The notes under the pieces are model-generated. The model saw nothing but the letters and a program-made list of their open reading frames with translations. It made no database searches and had not been told where the DNA came from. Below, piece by piece: positions 1-7,233 of a stretch of DNA of 14,114 nucleotides. The DNA comes from CAZPWQ01 sp964590495. GTDB taxonomy: Bacteria > Bacteroidota > Rhodothermia > Balneolales > Balneolaceae. The first letter of the stretch is position 1; each line of letters opens with the position of its first letter. Position numbers and translations under genes: made by a program. The stretch lies in the NCBI GenBank assembly GCA_964590495.1, contig CAZPWQ010000095.1, positions 1 through 14,114 on the forward strand, given 5' to 3'.

Positions 1-56
1 ATAGAAAAACAGGCAGTGGCTTTTAGTCTTTTTCCAACTTTATTGAATCACTTCTT

Positions 57-722
57 TCATTGGTTGTCATCATCAGTCGTGCTGCCGATCACATTGTCAC
101 TGCTACCCATTTCCTGCTTGATGGTAGTAACTGAATTTTGCATGCGGCTTATTGCATTTGCCACCTTATCTTCAGTTCGATCCACATCTCGTTGGGTGCT
201 TGCCACAGTATTAGCCCCGTTTCTTGTAAGATCGTTGGCCAGATAAGATTCTATTTCTCTGGCTTCAGAAATATAATCTTCCAACATCCTGTTTACTTCT
301 CCACTGTTGTCCAATACTCCTTCCAGGTTCTGTCTTAATTCATCCCGGCGTCTTTCACTGGCGCGACGCAGTTCATCATTTTCATACGTTTTTGCTTCAT
401 TTTGCCACTGGAGCATGTATTCGTTACTGGTAGTTCTCATTTCTTCAACCCGGTTATTCAATTCATCTTGCATTTCAACCAGTGCTTCCAGATTATCACT
501 GTACGAGTTATAAGCTCCTTCAATATCAGATTCATCTGCGTTTGTTACGTTTTCAAGTGAATTTTGTGTCTCATCCAGTTGTTCCTGTATCTGTTTAAGT
601 TGTTCTTCAACAGCTTCCACAGAAGAAATTGTTTCCTGGGAACGGCTGGGATTGGTTGTTGCACATCCGGAAATTGTAAACAGGATGAGTAATAAAGTAA
701 TGGTGATGGGTGACGTTTTCAT
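57..722 (-). CDS. Coiled-coil lipoprotein, DUF2959-like
   Basis: A 221-residue predicted lipoprotein. Residues 1-19 form a signal peptide with a hydrophobic core (about 6-17), ending in the lipobox I17-S18-G19-C20, so Cys20 would be lipidated and the mature protein anchored in a membrane. The rest is highly charged and helical. Residues about 33-115 and 120-205 have heptad-like Leu/Val/Ile spacing with many Glu, Gln, Asn and Arg, suggesting long coiled coils. The segment around 'DELRRASERRRDELR' and the later 'ASTQRDVDR' resemble the DUF2959 lipoprotein family from memory; this is not checked. The start is supported by a purine-rich AGAGGGAG eight bases upstream, the clearest Shine-Dalgarno in the window. 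It lies 155 bp downstream of rlmN on the same strand. Function is unknown; a structural or envelope-associated role is only inferred. Confidence 0.8.
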   Translation of the reverse strand: MKTSPITITLLLILFTISGCATTNPSRSQETISSVEAVEEQLKQIQEQLDETQNSLENVTNADESDIEGAYNSYSDNLEALVEMQDELNNRVEEMRTTSNEYMLQWQNEAKTYENDELRRASERRRDELRQNLEGVLDNSGEVNRMLEDYISEAREIESYLANDLTRNGANTVASTQRDVDRTEDKVANAISRMQNSVTTIKQEMGSSDNVIGSTTDDDNQ

Positions 723-730
723 AGTTTGTA

Positions 731-738
731 CTCCCTCT
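731..738 (-). promoter_or_regulatory. Shine-Dalgarno of the lipoprotein gene
   Basis: On the minus strand this reads AGAGGGAG, followed by eight bases and then the ATG at 722. It is notable because most other genes here lack a recognisable anti-16S match. It fixes the lipoprotein start. Confidence 0.6.
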
Positions 739-877
739 TAGATAAAGATTAACATATATAGTATAAGCTTTTCCAATAAGGTAGGCTGTGGAATAAAATT
801 CAATATTTATGTACCATATTTAATAGGATATCACCTAGTACTAAATACTGTATTTACCCCGAAAATTAGAAAGTGTG

Positions 878-1987
878 TTAATTTTTACTAATAGATTTAC
901 CCTTTTGACCCTCCTTGATTGCAAGCTGACCACATCCTGCGTCAATATCATCGCCCCGGCTCCGGCGAACAGTAGCAGTTACGTCACGTTTTACCAGCTC
1001 TTGCATAAAGTTATCCAGTCTGTTTTCACGTGCACGTTTCAGAGTAACCCCTGCAACATCGTTATACATAATGATATTTACCTTACTCGGAACCCATTGC
1101 ACAATATCGGCAAGCTGCCGGGCATCCCCGGGCGAGTCATTGAAATCATCAAACAGCAGGTATTCATATGTTATTGGCCGGTGAAGCTTTTTATAATAAT
1201 ATATTACGGCCTCTTTCAGTTTTTCCAGGTTCATTGAACTGTTTATCGGCATGATCTCATCCCGCTTCTCATCGTTCGCGGCATGCAGTGAAATGGCGAG
1301 GTTAAATGGCTGACGCTCGTCTGCCAGTTGCTTGATCTGTTTTGTAAGTCCGACTGTGGAAACGGTAATGCGTCTGGGAGAAAGATCGAGGCCCAGTTCA
1401 TCGGTAATAATGGAAGCAGAATTCACCACAGCTTTATAATTGTGCAGAGGTTCCCCCATCCCCATATAAACAATATTGGTGACTCCTTTACCGAATTTTT
1501 CCTGAGCCACTTCATCGATGTATTGAACCTGATCAACAATTTCGCCGTGTGTAAGGCTGCGGAAAAATCCCATTTTGCCGGTTGCGCAAAACGAGCAGCC
1601 GAACACACATCCTACCTGTGAAGATACACAAACCGTAAGCCTGTTGGCTGCTCCATCGGGATAGAAGTCGGGAATGAGTACCGCTTCTATCTTATGCCCT
1701 TCATTGCCTTCAAGCTGGAACAGGAATTTCATTGTACCGTCTTTCGATTCCTGTTTTTGTACAAGTTCCAGGCCCGGTACTGTGGCAATGGTATCCAGTT
1801 TCGCCCGCAGTTTTTTGGAGAGATTTGTCATCTCCTCAAAATTATTTGCACCTTTCTGGTACATCCACTGGAACAGCTGGTCGCTGCGGTACGACTCCAG
1901 TCCCAGTTCACTGCTGAATTCCTGAAGTTCCTGCCTGGTAAGAGATTTTAAATTCGTCTTTTTTTCTGTCTGAGTCTGTGAAGTCAT
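878..1987 (-). CDS. rlmN: Dual-specificity rRNA/tRNA adenine-C2 methyltransferase RlmN
   Basis: A cytoplasmic radical-SAM enzyme that methylates C2 of A2503 in 23S rRNA and, in characterised homologues, A37 of some tRNAs. The length (369 aa) is normal. The radical-SAM cluster motif CxxxCxxC is at C127, C131 and C134 within 'VGCVFGCSFCATG'. C352 in 'DAGCGQLA' matches the methyl-carrying cysteine of the family and C120 matches the second conserved catalytic cysteine. 'GMGEPLHNY' (SAM-binding GGE-like region) and 'RRITVSTVG' are also present. An N-terminal helical domain (about residues 13-70) precedes the barrel. The ATG at 1987 has no clear Shine-Dalgarno. A 352-bp repeat-rich gap separates it from the upstream osmC terminator, so it is probably transcribed independently of osmC and may read into the lipoprotein gene. 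Confidence 0.96.
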   Translation of the reverse strand: MTSQTQTEKKTNLKSLTRQELQEFSSELGLESYRSDQLFQWMYQKGANNFEEMTNLSKKLRAKLDTIATVPGLELVQKQESKDGTMKFLFQLEGNEGHKIEAVLIPDFYPDGAANRLTVCVSSQVGCVFGCSFCATGKMGFFRSLTHGEIVDQVQYIDEVAQEKFGKGVTNIVYMGMGEPLHNYKAVVNSASIITDELGLDLSPRRITVSTVGLTKQIKQLADERQPFNLAISLHAANDEKRDEIMPINSSMNLEKLKEAVIYYYKKLHRPITYEYLLFDDFNDSPGDARQLADIVQWVPSKVNIIMYNDVAGVTLKRARENRLDNFMQELVKRDVTATVRRSRGDDIDAGCGQLAIKEGQKGKSISKN

Positions 1988-2109
1988 AAGTCGAAAGATA
2001 CAAACATTCTTGTTCGATTGTTAACCGGTGGGATAGGAAAATTATTATAGGGGCAGGGTCTTGGACTTATCTATTCCCGGTTAGCTTGCATTTCGGACCC
2101 ATCCTCCGG

Positions 2110-2159
2110 CTCCTTCCTCCCGATTCCTCGGGACGCAAACCCACGCAACAAGGAAGGAG
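2110..2159. repeat. Stem-loop with nested hairpin
   Basis: The arm CTCCTTCCT at 2110-2118 is perfectly complementary to AGGAAGGAG at 2151-2159 (9 bp). Inside, CCCGA (2119-2123) pairs with TCGGG (2128-2132) around a TTCC loop. A direct repeat ACGCAA (2133-2138 and 2143-2148) fills the rest. It is the first of three consecutive dyads in the osmC-rlmN gap. Confidence 0.6.
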
Positions 2160-2193
2160 TGACTCTTTTCTTAGATTTATGCAATTTATGAAG

Positions 2194-2229
2194 TCCCTCC
2201 TTGTCCGTGATTTTGCGGATAGGGAGGGA
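2194..2229 (+). repeat. 14-bp stem-loop, 8-base loop
   Basis: TCCCTCCTTGTCCG (2194-2207) pairs with CGGATAGGGAGGGA (2216-2229) over 14 positions. Two of these are wobble pairs (U-G and G-U) if the plus strand is transcribed; on the minus strand they become A-C mismatches. That asymmetry weakly favours a plus-strand RNA form. There is no T-tract, so it is not a standard terminator. Confidence 0.6.
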
Positions 2230-2257
2230 TATAGGGTGGGTCGGCTGCAGCAAATGC

Positions 2258-2280
2258 TTTGGCAAGTTTTGCCTGCCAAA
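2258..2280. repeat. Dyad with two alternative pairings
   Basis: TTTGGCA (2258-2264) is perfectly complementary to TGCCAAA (2274-2280). An alternative, shorter hairpin GGCAA/TTGCC (2261-2265 with 2269-2273) uses part of the same bases, so the two folds exclude each other. It sits between the 14-bp stem and the osmC terminator. Confidence 0.5.
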
Positions 2281-2285
2281 ATATT

Positions 2286-2312
2286 AAAAAAGGGACGCCA
2301 TTCAGGCGTCCC
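2286..2312 (-). terminator. Rho-independent terminator of osmC
   Basis: Read on the minus strand: a perfect 8-bp GC-rich stem GGGACGCC/GGCGTCCC (2312-2305 with 2299-2292) with a 5-base loop, followed directly by TTTTTT (2291-2286). It begins 28 bases after the osmC stop codon and points the right way for osmC. This is the clearest terminator in the window. Confidence 0.92.
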
Positions 2313-2339
2313 TGTCATCATCAACTAAAAATGCACGGT

Positions 2340-2765
2340 CTACTTGTTCAAAGTTGCATTTAGTTTAATATTAACACCCGTCAGTGCTTTGGAAACCGGG
2401 CAATTCTTTTTGGCTCCTTCGGCATATTCTTGAAAAGTATCCTCATCAATGCCGGGTATTTTAGCATCAGTATTAAGAGTAATCGTTGCTATTTTTGGTC
2501 CGCCCTCCATATCAAGTTCCACTTCTGCATTGGTGGTTACTGATTCCGGCGAGAAATCTGCCTTGGCCAGATCCGCGGAGAGAGCCATTGAAAAACATCC
2601 TGCAAGTGCCGCTCCGATCAGTTCCTCCGGATTGGTCCCTGTACCTTCTTCAAAACGCGATTTGAAAGAGTAGGCTCCTTCAAAAGCCCCGCTGCCGAAC
2701 GACATTCTCCCTGTTCCCTTTTTCAGGTTTCCATTCCATACTGCTTTTGCTTTTCTTTTAGGCAT
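2340..2765 (-). CDS. osmC: OsmC-type peroxiredoxin (organic hydroperoxide reductase)
   Basis: A 141-residue cytoplasmic protein of the OsmC/Ohr family, which reduces organic hydroperoxides using two cysteines. Both are present and correctly spaced: C57 in 'LIGAALAGCFSMALS' and C122 in 'KKNCPVSKAL'. The conserved 'TNPEELIGAA' (residues 44-53) with its glutamates lies just before C57. 'KAVWNGNLKKGTG' at the N-terminus is typical of OsmC rather than Ohr. The length is normal (E. coli OsmC is about 143 aa). The ATG at 2765 follows an AT-rich leader lacking a clear Shine-Dalgarno; two copies of a 13-bp direct repeat lie 9-40 bases upstream. The gene is monocistronic, ended by its own terminator, and divergent from an MscS-type channel gene, which fits an osmotic/oxidative stress role. 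Confidence 0.93.
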   Translation of the reverse strand: MPKRKAKAVWNGNLKKGTGRMSFGSGAFEGAYSFKSRFEEGTGTNPEELIGAALAGCFSMALSADLAKADFSPESVTTNAEVELDMEGGPKIATITLNTDAKIPGIDEDTFQEYAEGAKKNCPVSKALTGVNIKLNATLNK

Positions 2766-2773
2766 AGTTGAAA

Positions 2774-2805
2774 ATTATTTAATTAATATTCCATTATTTA
2801 ATTAA
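2774..2805. repeat. Tandem 13-bp direct repeat in the osmC/mscS divergent region
   Basis: ATTATTTAATTAA occurs perfectly at 2774-2786 and 2793-2805, a 19-bp period. Each copy contains the palindrome TTAATTAA. The pair lies 9-40 bases upstream of the osmC start, where a regulator or RNA polymerase could bind. It could be an operator or simply part of an AT-rich promoter. The rest of the 215-bp divergent region gave no confident -35/-10 pair. Confidence 0.5.
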
Positions 2806-2970
2806 CATCTCATCATGTATGTAAACTAACAGACTCCCTATGGTTGGCATTCCCCTTCTTATAGAAGATCATAAGCGGATTGAAAAAGGAGACGGTTATT
2901 TAAACAGGAACGCATTTTTTTAGTATATACTTAAAGAGTAACAAAAGTTGAAAAATACATAATTCCAAAA

Positions 2971-2974
2971 AGGA
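2971..2974 (+). promoter_or_regulatory. Weak Shine-Dalgarno of mscS
   Basis: AGGA, in an AAAAAGGAAA context, is six bases before the ATG at 2981 and supports that start. Confidence 0.45.
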
Positions 2975-2980
2975 AATCTG

Positions 2981-3919
2981 ATGAATCAAGAAGAAATGCA
3001 GTCCGAATTTGTAGATGTATACAGTACTCTGACTGAAAAACTGGTCAGTTGGATGGAGACAACCATAGAAATGCTTCCAAACATGGTAATAGCATTATTG
3101 GTGCTTATAGCTTTTTTCATTATTGGCAAGTATACCAGGAGAGTTGTCAAACAGATGCTTCACAGGGTCACCATTAATAAAACAATTATCAATCTGCTTG
3201 AAACAGTTGTTGGTATCCTGATTATTGGAATTGGAGTCTTTATTGCTTTAAGTATTTTGAACCTTGATGGAACGGTAACTTCACTGCTTGCCGGTGCCGG
3301 TATCGTCGGTTTAGCTTTAGGCTTTGCATTCCAGGATATTGCCGCAAATTTTATTTCGGGTATCATTTTATCCATCCGGCACCCCTTTGGTATTGGTGAT
3401 ATAATTGAGACAAATGACTACTTTGGTACTGTTCAAAAAATGAATCTGCGTAATACTATCATTAAGACTCCCGACGGGCAAGTCGTCTATATACCGAATA
3501 AGGCTGTATTTGAAAACCCATTGGAAAATTACACAAAAGGGGCAGAGCGCCGTATTGATCTTTCCTGTGGGATATCATATGGTGACGATTTGAGAATGGT
3601 CAGGGAATTGGCAGTTGAGGCTATAGAGGAACTGGATAATTATAATAAAGATCGCGATGTGGAATTCTATTATGATGAATTTGGTGACAGCTCTATTAAT
3701 TTCGAGGTTCGTTTCTGGATTCGTTTTGTTAAGAATCCTGACTATTGGTCGGCACGCAGTGAAGCAATAATGGCTCTCAAGAAAAAATTCGATGAAAATG
3801 ATATCATGATTCCCTTTCCCATACGTACGCTTGATTTCGGTATCAGGGGTGGCGAAAAGCTGAACACCATGCTGAAGGATGATAATCAAAACGCGGCGGA
3901 TTCTACCGGTCGGAAATAA
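2981..3919 (+). CDS. mscS: MscS-family mechanosensitive ion channel
   Basis: A 312-residue small-conductance mechanosensitive channel subunit that would open under membrane tension to release solutes during hypo-osmotic shock. It shows the classical core: TM1 about 33-50, TM2 about 70-93, then the Gly/Ala-rich pore helix TM3 about 98-130 ('AGAGIVGLALGFAFQD'), followed by 'FISGIILSIRHPFGIGD' leading into the beta domain. The cytoplasmic vestibule region contains 'VYIPNKAVFENPLENY', and the C-terminal 'IPFPIRTLDFG' (about residue 277 onward) is typical. Residues after about 290 are a hydrophilic tail rich in Asp/Asn. There is no extra N-terminal domain, so it is the short E. coli MscS type (286 aa) rather than MscK/YnaI type. 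It diverges from osmC and converges on the minus-strand gene at 3945 with only a 25-bp gap. Confidence 0.93.
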   Translation: MNQEEMQSEFVDVYSTLTEKLVSWMETTIEMLPNMVIALLVLIAFFIIGKYTRRVVKQMLHRVTINKTIINLLETVVGILIIGIGVFIALSILNLDGTVTSLLAGAGIVGLALGFAFQDIAANFISGIILSIRHPFGIGDIIETNDYFGTVQKMNLRNTIIKTPDGQVVYIPNKAVFENPLENYTKGAERRIDLSCGISYGDDLRMVRELAVEAIEELDNYNKDRDVEFYYDEFGDSSINFEVRFWIRFVKNPDYWSARSEAIMALKKKFDENDIMIPFPIRTLDFGIRGGEKLNTMLKDDNQNAADSTGRK

Positions 3920-3944
3920 GCCGGCTGAATTGAATTTATTTATT

Positions 3945-5195
3945 TCAGAAGCGTGGATTTACAATATTATTGTATATAGAGCCGAAGCTGTATTCAATGC
4001 CGAATGAAAGCCGGTAGGAGAAAGAAGTTGCCTGTTGCCTTAAATTTAAAAGCTGTTCTTCATCGCTTATTTCGCCTGCGGGAATAAAGAGCTGGTCGTT
4101 TATCCAGGAATAACGGCTGGAAACACTGAAAGACAAGCCCCTGAAGATGCGAAAATCGAGCTCCAGGTCTACATCAAAACGGTTCTTGTTAAGATCGTGC
4201 AGAAATGTTGTGGCATTAATCCTGCCTTCGAATTCTCCCCAGGGCTGGTTGAATTCAATCCTGGTTCGCAATCTCTGACGCACCAGTGTTTCCCGTGTTT
4301 TTCCAAAAATCGTTTCTTCACTATAATCGAAATAATTGGGAGCTATGGTATACATCATACTGAATTCCCGTTGTGCGTATTCTCTATAGGGAAATACGTT
4401 AAACTCAATAGCAGGACTTCCGGATATTCCAAGGTTTATATTATTTCGTGTGGAACGGTTAGCTTCTGCAAATAAACCCACCGACCAGTGATCTGAGAGG
4501 CTTCGAGCGATCGTACCGTCAAGTTCCTGTCCCTGGGTTATAAAGACGTCTGTCGATTCATTCCGGTCAAAGCTTCGCCGGTTATAATCCCAGTCGTAGT
4601 TGAATTGTATTTTTAAATCTTCTGTGATTCTGTCGGCGTCGGCACCCGCACTTAAAAAGAAACGATTTTGGGATTCTTCACCGTTAAAAGCAGAAAAAGC
4701 ATCAATTTCAAATACCCAGTAGTTCCAGTTATCGGACTCAGATGAGGATTGGTTCCCATCGTTTTCATTCGGCAGATAATTGACTTCCATATCATCAATT
4801 ACCGATTTGGAATACAGGTAGGGAATCAGGCCGAGACGTACGTAATTTACCAACCCTGTCCGGCTTTCATCCTGTGTATCTGATGCCGGAGAAATATATC
4901 TTAACGTATTATCTTGTCCCGAATACTGTTTGTTACCGATGAAGCGCAACGTATACTCAGAACCACCGCTGCCGGTAAATTGGCGTGTTATTAACACGTG
5001 CAGTTCTGCATCCTCTTTATTTCTCACATAATTTACATAGGACAGTTCACTGCGTATATACATTTCACTGCATCTTCTGCAGTCGATAAAAACATCAACT
5101 GTTTGATCATTTTCTTCTTCAGCTTGACCGTATGCAACACCATTGAGTCCCACGAAGAAGACCAGGCAAATAAGTAGTTTAATATCGGAGTACAT
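3945..5195 (-). CDS. Exported outer-membrane-type protein with DCxxC N-terminal domain, function unknown
   Basis: A 416-residue protein. Residues 1-23 look like a Sec signal peptide, with likely cleavage after AYG (21-23) or two residues later. The mature N-terminus starts with an acidic stretch, then 'VFIDCRRC' (C39 and C42, a CxxC pair) and 'ELSYVNYVRNKEDAELHVLI' to about residue 70, followed by a beta-rich stretch to about 120. I recall similar 'DCxxC ... VNYVRD' proteins of unknown function in Bacteroidota and relatives. Residues about 160-416 show alternating aromatic/hydrophobic strands ('FRGLSFSVSSRYSWIND', 'FSYRLSFGIEYSFGS') and end in Phe416, the usual last residue of outer-membrane beta-barrels. 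A barrel with a periplasmic CxxC domain is inferred. It stands alone, convergent with mscS. No Shine-Dalgarno is visible before the ATG. Confidence 0.78.
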   Translation of the reverse strand: MYSDIKLLICLVFFVGLNGVAYGQAEEENDQTVDVFIDCRRCSEMYIRSELSYVNYVRNKEDAELHVLITRQFTGSGGSEYTLRFIGNKQYSGQDNTLRYISPASDTQDESRTGLVNYVRLGLIPYLYSKSVIDDMEVNYLPNENDGNQSSSESDNWNYWVFEIDAFSAFNGEESQNRFFLSAGADADRITEDLKIQFNYDWDYNRRSFDRNESTDVFITQGQELDGTIARSLSDHWSVGLFAEANRSTRNNINLGISGSPAIEFNVFPYREYAQREFSMMYTIAPNYFDYSEETIFGKTRETLVRQRLRTRIEFNQPWGEFEGRINATTFLHDLNKNRFDVDLELDFRIFRGLSFSVSSRYSWINDQLFIPAGEISDEEQLLNLRQQATSFSYRLSFGIEYSFGSIYNNIVNPRF

Positions 5196-5409
5196 TTGAG
5201 ATGATCATCTGTAATTTAGCATCTATAACTAAGATTTTTTACGGTTAACTTCTAATGGAGATTGCTAAAAAAGTTTTAAAATATGTAAGATGATTTTAAC
5301 AACTTCTGACTTAAAATATCATCAGCCTTACATATGTGAGAAAGAAGAGAGGCGGTGGCCGTTACTCTTTTCAAAACCGGTAATAGAAATAGGATTGGAG
5401 GCCGCTGTT

Positions 5410-7146
5410 CTACTTAACCAATTCTTCAATAATGGTGTCTATTTTATTTTCCAAACTGTTTGTTACACCTTCAAAGTCTTTTATGCCTCCCAAGTTTGTA
5501 TTTACACTGCAGTAAAACTTGATTTTTGGTTCGGTACCCGATGGACGAACAGTAACAATTGATTCATCTTCTGTTATAAACTGAAGAACATTCGAGGCGG
5601 GCAATTCAATAGGAGTAATCTCACCTGTCTGGATATTTTTTTCTTCTTTGGTTTTATAATCTTTAATCACTTCAACTTTTGAACTGCCGAGTTCTGAAGG
5701 TGGATTTAACCGGTAATCTTTCATCATCTGCTGGATTTCCTGCGCGCCTTCACGTCCTTTTTTATATACAGAAACAAGTTTTTCCCTGAAATAACCGTGT
5801 TTTATATACATGTCAATCAAGGCTTCATAAAGGCTGCTGCCATTGTCTTTATAATAGGCTGCCATCTCGGCAATAATTGCGGCTGAAACCACGGCATCTT
5901 TATCCCGCACATGTTCTCCGATCAGATAGCCGTAACTTTCCTCGCCGCCCGCTATAAACTGCTTTTTGCCTTCGAGTTCAGTCATCAGTTCACCGATATA
6001 CTTAAAGCCGGTCAGGGTATTGTAACACTCAACGCCATAATATTTTGCAATACGATCAATCAGGTAGGAGGTAACGATTGTTTTGACGATATACTCATTG
6101 CCGGTAATTTTACCTGCTTCTTTCCAGGCATTGAGCATATAATTGATAATCAATGTTCCCGTCTGATTGCCGTTTAACAACGTCCATTCACCGCCGGTAT
6201 TTTTAACGGCTATTCCTACCCGGTCGGCATCGGGATCGGTAGCCATTACCAGCTCCGCGTCGATTTCACGGGCTTTTTCAAGAGCCAGCGACATAGCTTC
6301 CTCTTCCTCGGGGTTGGGGTATTCGACCGTCGGGAAGTTACCGTCATACACCATCTGTTCCTCTACGAGGTTTACGTTCTCAAAACCGTAACGTTCAAGG
6401 GCCGGTGGCACCAGCACGCCGGCAGTGCCATGGATGGGAGAGAAGACAATACTAAGATTTTTTTGTCTGCGGATTGCATCTTTCGAAACAGAAAGCTTTG
6501 TAATTTCATCCAGGTATTTTTCATCTATTTCTCTGCCGATGGTTTCGATATTTTGCTCAACCCGGTCAAACTTGATTTCATCGACGCTCTCGATCTTCTG
6601 CACTTCTTCCAATACTTTCCGGTCATAGGGAGCTACATACTGACCACCGTCGGCGCCATAAGCCTTATACCCGTTGTATTCCTTTGGATTGTGGGAGGCA
6701 GTCAACATGACCCCGCCCTGACATCCCAGTTCCCGAATTGCAAAGGAGAGTTCGGGAGTCGGTCGTAATCCGTCAAAAAGGTATACATGAATATCATTTG
6801 CGGAGAAAACATCGGCAACCAGCTGTGCCAGAGTTCCGGAATTATTCCGGCAGTCGTGGGCAATGGCTACTTTAATGGATTCACCCGGAAAGATTTTCTT
6901 GAGAAAATTACTAAGTCCCTGGGTTGCCATGCCGAATGTGTATTTATTCACCCGGTTTGGACCCACACCCATAATGCCGCGAATGCCACCGGTACCGAAT
7001 TCCAGATCTTTGTAAAAAGCATCTGTTAAATCGTCGAACTGTTTATTTTCGAGTTTTTCTTTTATCGCGGATTTCGTATGATCGTCATAATTTCCGTTCA
7101 GCCACTCATCTACTCTCTTTTGAATTTCCGGATCTAGTGTCTTCAT
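5410..7146 (-). CDS. Phosphoglucomutase/phosphomannomutase (alpha-D-phosphohexomutase)
   Basis: A 578-residue cytoplasmic enzyme interconverting hexose 1- and 6-phosphates. All four family loops are present: the catalytic phosphoserine loop 'TASHNPKEYNGYK' with Ser151; the Mg-binding 'DPDADRVG' at 304-311; the sugar-specificity loop 'GGEESYG' at 400-406; and the phosphate-binding 'RPSGTEPKIKFY' from R534. An N-terminal 'GTGGIRGIMG' (51-60) completes the active site. The length and loop sequences match the B. subtilis PgcA-like branch (about 580 aa), which favours glucose 1-phosphate. Mannose or ribose phosphates cannot be excluded from sequence alone. It is the last gene of the minus-strand run cysS-lgt-mutase, 87 bp after lgt. 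It has no visible Shine-Dalgarno, and no strong terminator follows it in the 214 bp to the next gene. Confidence 0.93.
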   Translation of the reverse strand: MKTLDPEIQKRVDEWLNGNYDDHTKSAIKEKLENKQFDDLTDAFYKDLEFGTGGIRGIMGVGPNRVNKYTFGMATQGLSNFLKKIFPGESIKVAIAHDCRNNSGTLAQLVADVFSANDIHVYLFDGLRPTPELSFAIRELGCQGGVMLTASHNPKEYNGYKAYGADGGQYVAPYDRKVLEEVQKIESVDEIKFDRVEQNIETIGREIDEKYLDEITKLSVSKDAIRRQKNLSIVFSPIHGTAGVLVPPALERYGFENVNLVEEQMVYDGNFPTVEYPNPEEEEAMSLALEKAREIDAELVMATDPDADRVGIAVKNTGGEWTLLNGNQTGTLIINYMLNAWKEAGKITGNEYIVKTIVTSYLIDRIAKYYGVECYNTLTGFKYIGELMTELEGKKQFIAGGEESYGYLIGEHVRDKDAVVSAAIIAEMAAYYKDNGSSLYEALIDMYIKHGYFREKLVSVYKKGREGAQEIQQMMKDYRLNPPSELGSSKVEVIKDYKTKEEKNIQTGEITPIELPASNVLQFITEDESIVTVRPSGTEPKIKFYCSVNTNLGGIKDFEGVTNSLENKIDTIIEELVK

Positions 7147-7184
7147 CGTTTGTATTTTTTGATGGTTACAGGATTATCTTAATT

Positions 7185-7214
7185 AAAATAAGAAATTGAT
7201 TTGATTCTTATTTT
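7185..7214. repeat. AT-rich 10-bp stem-loop between lgt and the mutase gene
   Basis: AAAATAAGAA (7185-7194) is perfectly complementary to TTCTTATTTT (7205-7214) with a 10-base loop. It lies 20 bases after the lgt stop on the minus strand. As a terminator it would be weak (only two G-C pairs), so partial termination or an mRNA processing/protection role are alternatives. Confidence 0.45.
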
Positions 7215-7233
7215 TCCAAAAAGTCCCGGCCTT

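Larger units (their letters stand above)
1988..2339. other. Gene-free, inverted-repeat-rich intergenic region between osmC and rlmN
   Basis: These 352 bases hold no convincing gene. Short ORFs exist on both strands (for example 2086-2328 plus, 2067-2324 minus) but their proteins have no recognisable features and they overlap each other. The stretch 2067-2280 is more GC-rich than its flanks and packed with dyads, listed separately: 2110-2159, 2194-2229 and 2258-2280. The osmC terminator is at 2286-2312. The first 80 bases upstream of rlmN must carry its promoter if it has its own, but I see no clear -35/-10 pair there. Confidence 0.6.

Noticed and set aside
1..56. Bases before the lipoprotein stop codon
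   Set aside because: No hairpin with a T-tract, ORF end or repeat could be supported in these 56 bases.
278..282. KMGKS instead of KMSKS in CysRS (residue numbers given)
   Set aside because: It looked like a degenerate catalytic loop, but the glycine variant is common in Bacteroidota-type CysRS, and all zinc and HIGH residues are intact.
2086..2328. 80-codon plus-strand ORF in the osmC-rlmN gap, with overlapping minus-strand ORFs
   Set aside because: The ORFs overlap on both strands, run through hairpins and the osmC terminator, and encode low-information peptides. The inverted repeats explain the sequence better than a gene.
2842..2862. Sigma54-like TTGGCAT near the osmC/mscS region
   Set aside because: The -24 GG is present, but the invariant GC at the -12 position is missing at the required spacing.
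5199..5210. Perfect 12-bp palindrome AGATGATCATCT just upstream of the 3945-5195 gene
   Set aside because: A palindrome of this size is expected a few times by chance in 14 kb, and no second copy or promoter context supports an operator.
5344..5377. Possible terminator after the phosphohexomutase gene
   Set aside because: Only a 5-bp A/G-rich stem with a tiny inner CGG/CCG pairing and no proper T-tract on the minus strand.
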